Assembly: GCF_002902945.1 (NCBI RefSeq)
Contig: NZ_CP026103.1
Location: 1,674,001-1,738,000 of the forward strand
Source: Paraburkholderia caribensis
Lineage (GTDB): Bacteria; Pseudomonadota; Gammaproteobacteria; Burkholderiales; Burkholderiaceae
Direction: 5' to 3'
Length of the DNA: 64,000 bases
This document shows, in pieces, positions 46,640 through 56,061 of this stretch. Numbering within the stretch: position 1 is the first letter of the stretch; the number at the start of each line of letters is the position of its first letter. The translations under genes and the position numbers were made by a program. The notes beneath the pieces are model-generated. The model made no database searches and was not told the DNA's origin. It was given only the letters and a program-made list of their open reading frames with translations.

Positions 46640-47168
46640 GTTCGACCTCTTCCGTGCTTGCCTCGGCCCGGCGGCGCGCCGCGACGTCGAGCACGGCGGC
46701 TACGACCGGCGTGTAGCCGGTACAGCGGCAGATATGACCCGAGAGCATCTCGCGCACTTGCTCTTCGGACGGATCCGGCACGCGCCGCAGATAATCCGCG
46801 CACGACATCAGAATGCCCGCCGTGCAGAAGCCGCATTGCAGCGCGTGATGCCGCTGGAACGCCTGCTGCAGGTCGCCAAGCGTCTGATCTGGCGCAAGGC
46901 CTTCGACGGTATCGATATGCCGCCCATCGGCCTGCACCGCGAGCATCAGGCACGAGCGCGCCGCGACGCCATCGACCTGCACGGTACATGCGCCGCACAC
47001 GCCATGTTCGCAGCCGACGTGCGTGCCCGTCGCGCCAAGTTCGTGCCGGATGAAGTCCGACAGCAGTTCGCGCGGCTCGCAATACCCGCTTCGTTCGCGG
47101 CCGTTCAGCGTCAGCGCGATACGCTGCGCTTTGCCGTGCCGCATGATGGTGTCCGACATCTTGCTCAC
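46632..47168 (-). CDS. hmfC: 2-Furoyl-CoA dehydrogenase 2Fe-2S subunit
   Basis: 178 aa of the CoxS/XdhC-type iron-sulphur subunit. Two clusters are visible: plant-type at Cys53, 58, 61 and 73 (GCEHGVCGACTVQVDG) and the second at Cys112, 115, 147 and 149 (QCGFCTAGI and HICRCTGY). It shuttles electrons between the molybdenum site on HmfA and FAD on HmfB. It overlaps hmfB by ATGA and is coupled to hmfD. Confidence 0.9.
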   Translation of the reverse strand: MSKMSDTIMRHGKAQRIALTLNGRERSGYCEPRELLSDFIRHELGATGTHVGCEHGVCGACTVQVDGVAARSCLMLAVQADGRHIDTVEGLAPDQTLGDLQQAFQRHHALQCGFCTAGILMSCADYLRRVPDPSEEQVREMLSGHICRCTGYTPVVAAVLDVAARRRAEASTEEVEHA

Positions 47169-47986
47169 TTTGCCTCCTCGATCACACGCAATCCGAGTTG
47201 CCGGACCAGATTCCGGCGATATGTCGCGCTGATGTGCGCGTCGTCTTGCGCGTTCAGTTTCCAGCTCAAATCGTTCAGTGCGCCGCGCAGGTCATCGCCC
47301 TGCAGACGCGGCCATTGCTCCGTCACCGGTCGGTCCGCGACGCCGCCCACTGCAATACGGATCGACTCGTCGGTGACGACGGCCGCGCATGCGGCGATCG
47401 CGAAATCGCCGTGTCGCGCGGAAAATTCCGCGAACGCGTAGCGCTCGCCTGCCTTGCGCAGCGGGAAACGCACCGCTTCGACGAGTTCGTCGGGCTCGCG
47501 CGCGGTCATCAGCATTCCCTGAAAGAAGTCCTGCGCGGCGAGCGTGCGGCGCCTCTTTCGCGAGCGCAGCATCACGTCGCCGCCAAGCGCCGACAGCACG
47601 AGCGGCAACTCCGCGCTCGGGTCCGCATGCGCGATCGATCCGCACACGGTTCCGCGATTGCGAATCTGAAAGTGCGAGATATGCGGGAAGGCCATCGCGA
47701 GCAGCGGCGCTTCGTCGGTGAGCGTGCTGCGCCATTCGACGCTGCCTTGCGTCGCCGCGGCGCTCACGACGAGGTGCCCCGCCTGCTTGTCCACGCGCAC
47801 GGCCTCGAGTTCGGCGGTGCGCGAGATATCGATGAGCACCTTCGGCTGCGCGAGCCGCATGTTGAGCACGGCCATCAGCGACTGGCCGCCCGCCAGCACG
47901 CGCGCGTCCTCGCCGTATTCCGCGAGGGCGTCGAGCGCGTCTTGCGCGCTCATCGCGCGCAGGTAATCGAACGGTGCGGGCTTCAT
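47165..47986 (-). CDS. hmfB: 2-Furoyl-CoA dehydrogenase FAD subunit
   Basis: 273 aa of the CoxM family. FAD-binding motifs are present: EDARVLAGGQSLMAVLNMRL and RNRGTVCGSIAHADPSAELP, followed by the CO-dehydrogenase flavoprotein C-terminal domain. Start MKPAPFDYLRAMS after AGGGGAC, overlapping the hmfA stop by ATGA-type coupling. It passes electrons from the 2Fe-2S subunit to an acceptor, probably a quinone or cytochrome. Confidence 0.9.
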   Translation of the reverse strand: MKPAPFDYLRAMSAQDALDALAEYGEDARVLAGGQSLMAVLNMRLAQPKVLIDISRTAELEAVRVDKQAGHLVVSAAATQGSVEWRSTLTDEAPLLAMAFPHISHFQIRNRGTVCGSIAHADPSAELPLVLSALGGDVMLRSRKRRRTLAAQDFFQGMLMTAREPDELVEAVRFPLRKAGERYAFAEFSARHGDFAIAACAAVVTDESIRIAVGGVADRPVTEQWPRLQGDDLRGALNDLSWKLNAQDDAHISATYRRNLVRQLGLRVIEEAK

Positions 47987-50900
47987 GCGTGTCCCCTGAA
48001 ACGTGCGAAGAGTCTTGCGATCCACGATCCATGCGCTTGCACGGGCTTGCCCGCCGCCTGCCGTCCGAGCGATTCGAACAACTGCTTCAGCACGACCTTC
48101 GCCGCGCCTTCGAGCATGCGGCCGCCGACCGCTGCGACCTTGCCTGACACCTGCGCTTCGTAGTCGTACGTGAGCCGCGTGCCGCTGCCTTGCGGCGTCA
48201 GTTCGACGAGACCGCTGCCGCGCGCGCTGCCGAGCGGCGAGTTTCCCGCGCCAGCGAGTCGCAAGCGGCGCGGCGCATCGATCTCCGACAAGCCGATACG
48301 CGCCTCGAAACGCGCCTTGATCATGCCGACGCCGACGGTCACGTCCGCGCGATACTGGTTCGGCGCCGTCTCTTCGAGCGCGTGACAGCCGGGAATGACG
48401 TTCGCCAGTGCCTTCGGATCGAGCAGCACGGCGAATACAGCTTCGGGTGTTGCGGGCAGGTCGACCGCGCCCTGCGCCGTCAGCGCGCGACCGCCGCCTG
48501 GCGTCGCGGGCTTCGTGGCGGCCGCTTCGCGGTATTCCGGACGCGACGGTTCGGGATCGTCCATGCCGATCATCGCCATCACTCGGGGCGGCGTGAGCGG
48601 CAGGCGAATGTCTTCGACGCCGAGCGCGTCCGCCACCGCATTCGCGATGCACGGCGGCGTGCTCATGTTGTTGCCTTCGCCGAGACCCTTCGCGCCAAGC
48701 GGCGTGAAAGGCGAAGGCGTCTCCAGGTGCACGATCAGCGGATCGGGCACTTCGCAGGTCGTCGGCATCAGATAGTCGGCGAGCGTGCCGGACTGGAAGC
48801 TGCCGTCCGCGCCATAGCGGAACTCTTCCATCAGCGCCGCGCCGACGCCTTGCGCGAACGCGCCGCGAATCTGGCCATCGGCGAGCGCGGGATTAAGGAT
48901 GGTGCCGGCGTCGTGCACGGTCACATATCGGTCGACGCGCACGCGTCCCGTCACGCGATCCACTTCGACGCCGCACATGTCGAACGCGAAGCCATATGCC
49001 GCCGATGTATTGATGCGGTCCTGTTCGTCGGGTGCATCCATGTGCGGCGGCGACCAGAACACGGTTTCGCGCAGGCCCGGCTCTTCGCCCTCTGGCAGGA
49101 GCGCGGGCGCCCAGTGCGGCGCATTGCTCGCGGCGCGCGCGAACGGCAGCGCACGGTCTTCGGCGTCGTGCGGAAAGATGCGCGCGCCTTCGAAGCGCAC
49201 GTCGCCGGGCGCGCAGTCGAACTGCTTCGCGAGCACGCGCGCGAGCTTGTCGCGCACGCGCGTCGCGGCGAGATGTACCGTGCCCGCCACCGCGCCCGCG
49301 AAGCGACTCGAATAATTGCCCGCCGCGACGGACCAGGCGTCCTTGTGCGTATCGAATTCGACGTTGACGACGATGTCCTTCGGATCGAGCCCGAGCACAT
49401 CGGCGACGACTTGCGCGCACACTGTCATGTGCCCCTGGCCCGCGGGCGTCGATGCGATCGTGACGACCACGCCGCCGAGCAGATCGACGCTGACGGTCGC
49501 GCTCGCGATCGCGCCGTTCTTCGGCCCGGCTTTCCTGCGCGCGTCGGCGGGCATCACGGTCGTGATGTAGCCCATGTTCGATACCGACGGCTCGACGATC
49601 GCCGCGAAGCCGATACCGTACAGCCGCCCTTCGTTGCGTGCGGCGTCGCGGCGCGCGACGAGTTCCCGGTATCCGCCTTCGTCGAGTGAACGGCGCAGCG
49701 CTTCCTGATAATTGCCCGAATCGAGCAGCGCGCCCGCCGCCGCGCGATACGGGAACGCATCGGCGGGAACGAAGTTGCGGCGATACACGTCGAGCACATC
49801 GAGCTTCAGTTCGATCGCGATGCGCTGAATCAGCCGCTCCAGCGCGAAGTACACCTGCGGCCCGCCGAAGCCGCGCACGAGCCCCGTCGGCGTCTTGTTC
49901 GTCAGCACGACGCGATTGCGCACGAGCAGATTCGGGATCGCGTACGCGCCCGTCAGGCAGCCGTGCATCCGGTAGAACGTCGCGGGCTCGGGCGCGCGCA
50001 CGTAGCCGCCAACGTCTTCCAACTGATCGTAGGACAGCGCGACGATGCGGCCATCGGCTTCGACGGCGGCTTCGACGGTCGAGAGGCGGGCCGTCGCCGA
50101 TGTCGCCGCGCTCAAGTGTTCGAGACGATCCTCGACCCACTTCACTGGCGCGCCCGCCTTGCGCGACGCGAGGCACATCAGCACGACATACGGAAACACG
50201 GCCTGCTTCACGCCGAAGCTGCCGCCGGAATCGCGCGGGGCCTTATGACGCAGCCGATTGGCGGGCACGTTCAAGGCCATCGCCATGACCGCGTGCAGCG
50301 AGAACGGCCCCATGAAATTCGACGTGACGTCGTAGCCTTCGTCGCCCGAAAGATACTCGGCGATGACCACGCCGCACTCGATCGGCGCGCAGGTGTTGCG
50401 CGGATAATGCGCGACCAGCTTCACGCGATGCGGCGCGCGCTCGAAGGCCGCTTCCGGCTCGCCGTAGCGGAAATGCCGGTCGCTGATGACGTTGCTGCCG
50501 ACGCGTTCGTGCAGCACCGGCGCGTCGTCCTTCGCGGCTTGTTCAATCGACGTCACGGGATCGAGCACCGCGTAGTCGACCTTGATCAGATCGAGCGCGT
50601 CTTCCGCGAGCGCACGCGATTCGGCCATCACGACCGCGACCGGCTCACCGACGTAGCGCACGCGGTCCATCGCGAGCGCCCACTGTTCCATCGGCGATTT
50701 CACGCCGACGACGAACGGTCTCGACCACGGACGCAAATCGTCGCGCGTGAGCACGGCGCGCACGCCCGCGAGTTTCGACGCGGCTTGCGCATCGATCGAC
50801 AGGATGTCTGCGTGCGCGTGCGGCGAACGCAGAATCGCGGCGTGCAGCGTGCCCGGCTTGACAGCGATGTCATCGCCATAGCGGCCACGGCCCGTCAGGA

Positions 50901-51024
50901 TCGCCGGGTCTTCGAGGCGCTCCATCGAGCGTCCGATATGACGCTGCGGCGCGGTCGCTTCGCGCGCCTGGTTGCCGGCGACGCGCGCGTCCATGTCGGC
51001 AAATGCGGTTTCGCGCTGATTCAT
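47983..51024 (-). CDS. hmfA: 2-Furoyl-CoA dehydrogenase molybdenum subunit fused to a CoxG-like domain
   Basis: 1013 aa. Residues 1 to about 830 form a molybdopterin hydroxylase large subunit (GRSMERLEDPAILTGRGRYG, KAPRDSGGSFGVKQAVFPYV, active-site loop GLVRGFGGPQ at 381-390, and the catalytic Glu783 in GAKGLGEG). It has no AYxCSFR loop, so it is not CO dehydrogenase. From about residue 847 to 1013 there is an extra CoxG/SRPBCC domain (ALTAQGAVDLPATPEAVFAV onward). In the pathway it hydroxylates 2-furoyl-CoA at ring position 5. It overlaps hmfB and hmfG and is coupled to both. Confidence 0.87.
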   Translation of the reverse strand: MNQRETAFADMDARVAGNQAREATAPQRHIGRSMERLEDPAILTGRGRYGDDIAVKPGTLHAAILRSPHAHADILSIDAQAASKLAGVRAVLTRDDLRPWSRPFVVGVKSPMEQWALAMDRVRYVGEPVAVVMAESRALAEDALDLIKVDYAVLDPVTSIEQAAKDDAPVLHERVGSNVISDRHFRYGEPEAAFERAPHRVKLVAHYPRNTCAPIECGVVIAEYLSGDEGYDVTSNFMGPFSLHAVMAMALNVPANRLRHKAPRDSGGSFGVKQAVFPYVVLMCLASRKAGAPVKWVEDRLEHLSAATSATARLSTVEAAVEADGRIVALSYDQLEDVGGYVRAPEPATFYRMHGCLTGAYAIPNLLVRNRVVLTNKTPTGLVRGFGGPQVYFALERLIQRIAIELKLDVLDVYRRNFVPADAFPYRAAAGALLDSGNYQEALRRSLDEGGYRELVARRDAARNEGRLYGIGFAAIVEPSVSNMGYITTVMPADARRKAGPKNGAIASATVSVDLLGGVVVTIASTPAGQGHMTVCAQVVADVLGLDPKDIVVNVEFDTHKDAWSVAAGNYSSRFAGAVAGTVHLAATRVRDKLARVLAKQFDCAPGDVRFEGARIFPHDAEDRALPFARAASNAPHWAPALLPEGEEPGLRETVFWSPPHMDAPDEQDRINTSAAYGFAFDMCGVEVDRVTGRVRVDRYVTVHDAGTILNPALADGQIRGAFAQGVGAALMEEFRYGADGSFQSGTLADYLMPTTCEVPDPLIVHLETPSPFTPLGAKGLGEGNNMSTPPCIANAVADALGVEDIRLPLTPPRVMAMIGMDDPEPSRPEYREAAATKPATPGGGRALTAQGAVDLPATPEAVFAVLLDPKALANVIPGCHALEETAPNQYRADVTVGVGMIKARFEARIGLSEIDAPRRLRLAGAGNSPLGSARGSGLVELTPQGSGTRLTYDYEAQVSGKVAAVGGRMLEGAAKVVLKQLFESLGRQAAGKPVQAHGSWIARLFARFRGHA

Positions 51025-51641
51025 GACGTTACTCCTCGTGCGGCGCCGGCGCCGAATTCATCTGCGAGACCGCTCCAGCGGCGGGCAATCTCGTCGTGCT
51101 CGATGCCGAACAGATCGAGAATTCGCCCGACCGTGTGATCGACCACATCGTCGATAGTCTGCGGATGCGCGTAGAACGCGGGCACCGGCGGCATCACGAT
51201 CGCGCCCATTTCCGTGGCGAGCGTCATGTTGCGCAAATGCGCGAGATTGAGCGGCGTTTCGCGCGCGACCAGCACGAGGCGGCGGCGCTCCTTGAGCATC
51301 ACATCGGCGGCACGCGTAAGCAGGTTGTCCGCGAAGCCGTTTGCGACGCCCGCGAGCGTTTTCATCGAACATGGCGCAATCACCATGCCTTCCGTCAGAA
51401 ACGATCCGCTCGCCACGGCCGCGCCGATATCGCGTACGTTGTGCACGACGTCGGCAACGGCTTCGAGATCGCCGCGCGTGAAGCCGAGTTCCTGTGCGGC
51501 CGTCACCGCGCCCGACGACGACACGATGAGATGCGTCTCGTGCGTGCCGAGCCGGCGCAACGCGGCGAGCAAACGCACGCCGATCACCGCGCCGCTTGCG
51601 CCCGAAATGCCGACGACGATGCGCTTCTTTCGTTCAGCCAT
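51021..51641 (-). CDS. hmfG: Flavin prenyltransferase, UbiX type
   Basis: 206 aa. FMN-binding GISGASGAVIGVRLLAALRR at the N-terminus and the catalytic segment GSFLTEGMVIAPCSMKTLAG are typical of UbiX/Pad1. It makes the prenyl-FMN cofactor for the UbiD-type decarboxylase next to it. Start at MAERKKRIVVG, overlapping the hmfF stop by 8 bases; longer starts run into the hmfF frame. It ends overlapping hmfA (ATGA). It corresponds to HmfG of the hmf pathway. Confidence 0.9.
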   Translation of the reverse strand: MAERKKRIVVGISGASGAVIGVRLLAALRRLGTHETHLIVSSSGAVTAAQELGFTRGDLEAVADVVHNVRDIGAAVASGSFLTEGMVIAPCSMKTLAGVANGFADNLLTRAADVMLKERRRLVLVARETPLNLAHLRNMTLATEMGAIVMPPVPAFYAHPQTIDDVVDHTVGRILDLFGIEHDEIARRWSGLADEFGAGAARGVTS

Positions 51642-53136
51642 GATCGCGCGACACATAAGCGTCGAACGCGCTGTTGTCAGCGGCGACGAGTGCGTGCAGG
51701 TCGACCGTGTCCTGCCCCGGTATGCGCACGCGCGTGAACACATGCTCGGGATACACGACGGGGCGCGTCGCATCGAGACCCATCTTCGCGCTGACGCCTT
51801 GCAGATGCGACGGCGCATCGTCGGGCAGACCCACCGTCGTCGATGGATCGAGCGGCGAACCTTGCGCGCCTGCTATCACGACGAGGTCGCGATCAGCCTG
51901 GAAGCGCGTCGCGATCGCCCATTCGATTTCGGCGGGATCGTGCACGTTCACATCGGTATCGACGACGACGACCTGCTTGATGTCGTAATGCGCGCCGAAC
52001 GCGCACAGGATGACGTTCTTCGCTTCGCCTTCGCGCTTCTTGTCGAATTGCACCCACAGGTGATAGCGGCACACGCCGCCCACCGACAGATGCACGTCCT
52101 TCACGGCGGGATGGCTGCGCTGAAGATGCGCGAGCAACGTGGCTTCGCGCGGAATCGCGCCGAGCAGCAGATGCTCCATTTCGGCGGGCACGATCGTATG
52201 AAAGATGGGATCGCGCCGATGCGTGACGGCCGTCACTTCGATGACTTCGCGTGCTTCCTTCGCGCTGTAGTACTTCGGAAATTCGCCGAACGGACCTTCC
52301 GGCTCGCGCACGTTCGGCAGAATGCGCCCTTCAATGACGATCTCCGCGAACGCCGGCACGTGCACGCCGCTCGTCACGCATCGCGCGACAGGCAGCGGCG
52401 CACCGTGCAGCGCGCCCGCGATTTCGAGTTCGTCGTGATCGATCGGCGTGATCGCTTGCGACGCGAGCATCGTCAGGGGATCGACACCAATCACGATGGC
52501 GACGTCGAGCGCATCGCCCGCGGCTTCCGCGTCGCGCTGGAATGCGTAGAGATGACGCGGCAGCAACAGGATCGCCATGCGATCGGGGCCGTGCACCTGA
52601 ATGCGGTTGATCGAGACGTTCTGCACACCGGTGCGCGGATTGCGCGCGATCACGAGACCGGCGGTGATGTACGGGCCGTTGTCGTGTTCGCTGTGGGTGG
52701 GAATGGGCAGCAATGCGTGCAGATCGATGCCGTTCGTATGCACGATCTCCTGACAGGGCGCGTCCGCTCGATCGACCACCCGCGATGCGACCGGCTGCGC
52801 GACCGCCGCCGAAAAGCGCGCGAGCAGGCCCGCTTCCTCGACGCCCAGCGCCTCTGCGATCCAGCCGCGCTTCGACATGAAGCCGGAGACGACCGGCACG
52901 CCCTTGCCGCCGGGCTGCGTGAAGAAAGCGGCCTGCGTACCGTCAAGCCGTTTGGCGATCGCGGCGAGCTCGTGCTCGAGCGCAACCGGTCGCTCGATGG
53001 TCGCCAGGCGGCCGGTCTTCGCGAGATGCGCGAGCCAGTCGCGCAGCGTGAGCGCTGACGTCTCTGAACGATTCGAGGCCCACGGAAGAGCAAAGGTGGA
53101 AAGGGTGCCGTGCGTCGCGGCGTCGCGAATATTCAT
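51634..53136 (-). CDS. hmfF: 2,5-Furandicarboxylate decarboxylase, UbiD family
   Basis: 500 aa UbiD-family enzyme: NVSINRIQVHGPDR for the prenyl-FMN phosphate region, the catalytic-Glu area EGPFGEFPKYYSAKEAREV, and later VGGVCRYHLWVQ and AIATRFQADRDLVVI. It uses prenyl-FMN and Mn to remove one carboxylate from 2,5-furandicarboxylate, giving 2-furoate. I start at MNIRDAATHG (GGAG six bases upstream); METQM at 53148 is too close to its ribosome site. First gene of the hmf operon, divergent from hmfR. Confidence 0.88.
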   Translation of the reverse strand: MNIRDAATHGTLSTFALPWASNRSETSALTLRDWLAHLAKTGRLATIERPVALEHELAAIAKRLDGTQAAFFTQPGGKGVPVVSGFMSKRGWIAEALGVEEAGLLARFSAAVAQPVASRVVDRADAPCQEIVHTNGIDLHALLPIPTHSEHDNGPYITAGLVIARNPRTGVQNVSINRIQVHGPDRMAILLLPRHLYAFQRDAEAAGDALDVAIVIGVDPLTMLASQAITPIDHDELEIAGALHGAPLPVARCVTSGVHVPAFAEIVIEGRILPNVREPEGPFGEFPKYYSAKEAREVIEVTAVTHRRDPIFHTIVPAEMEHLLLGAIPREATLLAHLQRSHPAVKDVHLSVGGVCRYHLWVQFDKKREGEAKNVILCAFGAHYDIKQVVVVDTDVNVHDPAEIEWAIATRFQADRDLVVIAGAQGSPLDPSTTVGLPDDAPSHLQGVSAKMGLDATRPVVYPEHVFTRVRIPGQDTVDLHALVAADNSAFDAYVSRDHG

Positions 53137-53255
53137 CTGCGTCTCCATCAGTCCCTTGCGTTTTTGCAGCCGGAGCGCCGCGGCAAGGGATGAATGAAGC
53201 GTAGCGATATCGCGATATAAGTTCTAATATTGTTTTTTGATGTCTTGGATCATTA

Positions 53256-53307
53256 ATGTTGATATCAGCGTTAGCCCCAATGACACGGGTCTTTCATGTC
53301 GATATCA
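53256..53307. promoter_or_regulatory. Paired ATGTyGATATCA boxes in the hmfR-hmfF intergenic region
   Basis: ATGTTGATATCA at 53256-53267 and ATGTCGATATCA at 53296-53307 lie exactly 40 bases apart, about four helical turns, in the AT-rich 288-base gap between divergent hmfF and hmfR. Each contains the palindrome TGATATCA or CGATATCA. They are good candidates for HmfR binding. Confidence 0.5.
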
Positions 53308-53436
53308 ATACACGGGTGGCATCTCTGCGCACAGCACAGGGCATTTCATGAAATTGCCAGTAAGCCCGGCCTGCGATCACAGACTGATAACGCGGTCGAA
53401 TGTTATTAGTCTTACTGATACAAATCCGAACGAGAA

Positions 53437-54375
53437 ATGGACCTCAAGCAAATCCAGTACTTCATCGCGCTCTTCGAGGACGGATCGGTCACGCGCGCGG
53501 CCAAACGGCTGAACATCGTGCAGCCCGCACTCAGCATGCAGATCGCGAAGCTGGAGGAAGAGCTGCACCAGCAATTATTCGAGCGCGGCGCGCACGGCAT
53601 GGCGCCGACGGCCGCCGGACGCCTGATGTATCGGCTCTTTCTGCCGATCATGCGCGACCTTGCGCACGCGCGGCAGCAGCTTCAGCAGCGCGACGAAGTG
53701 GTGACGGGGCATGTGAGCATTGGGCTCATCGCATCGGTGACGGAGAGCGTGCTTGCCGATTCGCTCTCGCGCTTTCATGCGCGTTATCCGCATGTCGAAG
53801 TGACGGTGGCGGACGGCTTCACCGCGACCTTCATTGACTGGGTCGCGGGTGGCCAACTCGATGCGGCCCTCATCAACAAGCCCCGCGCGCGCCTATCGCT
53901 GGATTCGCAGACGCTGCTCGATGAAGAAATGGTGCTGGCGACGAGCGTCGAGCACGGCCCTGACCTGCCGCACACGATCGAGCTTGCGCAGTTGCCCGAA
54001 CTCGAACTCGTGTTGCCGACCAAGCGCCACGGCCTGCGCGGCGTGCTCGATACCGCCGCACAGCACGAAGACGTGCTGCTTGCGCCGCGTTTCGAAATCG
54101 ACGTGCTCAGCACGATCGTGAAGCTCGTAGAGAGCACCCGCTTTGCGACGATCCTGCCGCGCATCGCCGTTGGGCGGGCCGTGCAGCGTGGGACACTGCG
54201 GGCCCATCCGATTCTCGCGCCACGCATCGTGCGGCATATCGTGCGCGTGAGCCACCCGCGCAGGCCGTTGTCCGCTGCGGCCGAGACGCTCATCGAGATC
54301 ATCGCCGACGAACTGCATCGCGTGTCGAACGCATCCGTCACGAACGCCCCTCTTATCTCCAAGGAAACTGCATGA
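53437..54375 (+). CDS. hmfR: LysR-family regulator of the hmf cluster
   Basis: 312 aa. HTH in EDGSVTRAAKRLNIVQPALS followed by a LysR co-inducer domain. Divergent from hmfF and coupled (ATGA) to the aldehyde dehydrogenase gene. Known hmf clusters carry a LysR regulator in this position, so it probably activates the operon in response to furoate or a furoyl-CoA-type signal. Which intermediate binds cannot be read from the sequence. Confidence 0.87.
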   Translation: MDLKQIQYFIALFEDGSVTRAAKRLNIVQPALSMQIAKLEEELHQQLFERGAHGMAPTAAGRLMYRLFLPIMRDLAHARQQLQQRDEVVTGHVSIGLIASVTESVLADSLSRFHARYPHVEVTVADGFTATFIDWVAGGQLDAALINKPRARLSLDSQTLLDEEMVLATSVEHGPDLPHTIELAQLPELELVLPTKRHGLRGVLDTAAQHEDVLLAPRFEIDVLSTIVKLVESTRFATILPRIAVGRAVQRGTLRAHPILAPRIVRHIVRVSHPRRPLSAAAETLIEIIADELHRVSNASVTNAPLISKETA

Positions 54376-55811
54376 AAGCACCACACTGGATAGCCGGCGC
54401 ATGGGTCGGCGTGCCTTCGGTCGACAGCATCAACCCCGCTACGGGCGAAAGCATCGGCCAGTTCGCCGACGGCGGGGCGGCGCAAGCCGATGCGGCCATC
54501 GCCGCGGCACGGAAGGTGTTCGACCGCACGACGTGGGCACAGGACGCGCGCCTGCGTCAGGACGTGCTGCTCGCATGGGCCGGCGCACTGGATGCGCAAC
54601 GCGAGCCGCTTGCGACCCTGCTTACGCGCGAAAACGGCAAGGCAATCGCGCAGTCGCGCGGAGAGGTCGCCGCCGCGATTTCCGAGGTCCGATATTACGC
54701 GGGACTCGCTCGGCACATCGCGGGGCACGTGCTGGAACCAGAGCCGGGAACGATCTCGACAATGCTGCGTGAGGCCGCTGGCGTCGCAGCCATCTTCGTG
54801 CCATGGAATGCGCCCGCGGTGTTGCTGGTGCGCTCGCTCGCGCCCGCGCTCGCCGCCGGCTGCACGGCAATCGTCAAATCCGCCCCACAGACCCCGCTAG
54901 TTATCGCAGCCATGCTGCGCTGCTTCGAGCAGACCGCGCTGCCGAAGGGCGCAGTGAACCTCGTCAACGAGATCGGCTATGCGGCAGGCGAACGGCTGGT
55001 CGAATCACATGACGTCGACGTGGTGAGTTTCACGGGATCAACCGCGACGGGCAAGAAGATCATGGCGGCCGCCGCCGAAAGCATGAAGAAGCTCTCGCTG
55101 GAACTCGGCGGCAAGTCGTGCTGCGTCGTCTTCGAGGATGCGGACGTCGCCGCGATCGCGCCGCGTATCGCGCGAGCCGCGACGATCATCTCAGGTCAGC
55201 AATGCACTGCTGCGCGGCGGGTGCTCGTACATGCCCGGCGAGCGGCGGAGATGCGTGAGCATCTGACGCGTGCGCTCGAAGCGCTGAAAGTAGGCGACGG
55301 CATCAACGAGGCAATGGACATCGGTCCGCTAATCGACGCGGCCACGCGCGACGCAGTCGATCAAACCATTGCCCGCGCCTGCGACGAAGCCGATCGCGTA
55401 CTGCTGCGCGGCACGCGCTCAGGACACGCGTTCCTCTCGCCAACGCTCATCGAACACCGCGACCCGAAAGCATTCTTCTGTCAGGAAGAAATTTTCGGAC
55501 CGTTCGTCACGCTGGAGACGTTTGACACTGAAGCGCAGGCAATCGACAGAGCCAACGACACCGTATTTGGCCTCTCCGCGAGCGTGTGGACCAACGACGG
55601 CGCCCGCGCGTTTCGCATCGCGCGCGCGCTGCGCAATGGCACGGTGTGGATCAACGATCACAACAAGCTCTTTGCCGAAGCGGAAACGGGTGGCTACCGG
55701 CAAAGCGGTCTCGGCCGCCTGCACGGCTACGATGCCCTCGCCGACTTCACGGAAATCAAGCACATCTGCATGCCGGCCGGCGTTGCGGAAGGTATCGCGC
55801 CGTTGCGGTGA
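54372..55811 (+). CDS. Aldehyde dehydrogenase, NAD(P)-dependent
   Basis: 479 aa ALDH. Catalytic Cys278 in SGQQCTAARR, Glu244 in LELGGKS, cofactor segment SFTGSTATGKKIMAAAAES, and PWNAPAVLLVRS are all present. It is coupled to hmfR and so belongs to the hmf regulon. The likely job is oxidation of furfural, HMF or 5-formylfuroate to the acids, an alternative to HmfH. The exact aldehyde is inference. Confidence 0.88.
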   Translation: MKAPHWIAGAWVGVPSVDSINPATGESIGQFADGGAAQADAAIAAARKVFDRTTWAQDARLRQDVLLAWAGALDAQREPLATLLTRENGKAIAQSRGEVAAAISEVRYYAGLARHIAGHVLEPEPGTISTMLREAAGVAAIFVPWNAPAVLLVRSLAPALAAGCTAIVKSAPQTPLVIAAMLRCFEQTALPKGAVNLVNEIGYAAGERLVESHDVDVVSFTGSTATGKKIMAAAAESMKKLSLELGGKSCCVVFEDADVAAIAPRIARAATIISGQQCTAARRVLVHARRAAEMREHLTRALEALKVGDGINEAMDIGPLIDAATRDAVDQTIARACDEADRVLLRGTRSGHAFLSPTLIEHRDPKAFFCQEEIFGPFVTLETFDTEAQAIDRANDTVFGLSASVWTNDGARAFRIARALRNGTVWINDHNKLFAEAETGGYRQSGLGRLHGYDALADFTEIKHICMPAGVAEGIAPLR

Positions 55812-56061
55812 ATGGCAGGAAACGCTGAAAACGCCTGCGTTCTGGCGCGAAGGTGGCCCGGGAGATGGCGGGCAACGCAGTGAGCTGTGGCGCCTTGTAA
55901 GTGGAGCAGAAACGGATCTTGCGTGGTTTCTGCATGATGCGAAGCGTTCAGGATTAGCAAAGCGAACGCCTCGTCGACACATTGGCGCCTGTCGCGGCGT
56001 TGATCGCCATGCATGATGAAGACGTTGGTGAACCGGGTTCGCGCGGCAAAGGATGAAACGA
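55812..56061. other. Gap between convergent genes, no gene recognised
   Basis: Between the aldehyde dehydrogenase and the molybdenum subunit gene (convergent). Plus and minus frames were read; none matches a known family. Confidence 0.35.

Noticed and set aside
47983..51024. CO dehydrogenase large subunit (coxL)
   Set aside because: The AYxCSFR active-site loop of CO dehydrogenase is absent (GLVRGFGGPQ instead), and the surrounding ligase, decarboxylase and GMC genes fit the hmf pathway.
51021..53136. Ubiquinone-biosynthesis ubiD/ubiX pair
   Set aside because: The genes are coupled to a furoyl-CoA dehydrogenase-like operon and LysR, a catabolic setting, so HmfF/HmfG is the better reading.
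55812..56061. Possible small gene on either strand after the aldehyde dehydrogenase
   Set aside because: Frames are readable but match nothing I know and lack ribosome sites.
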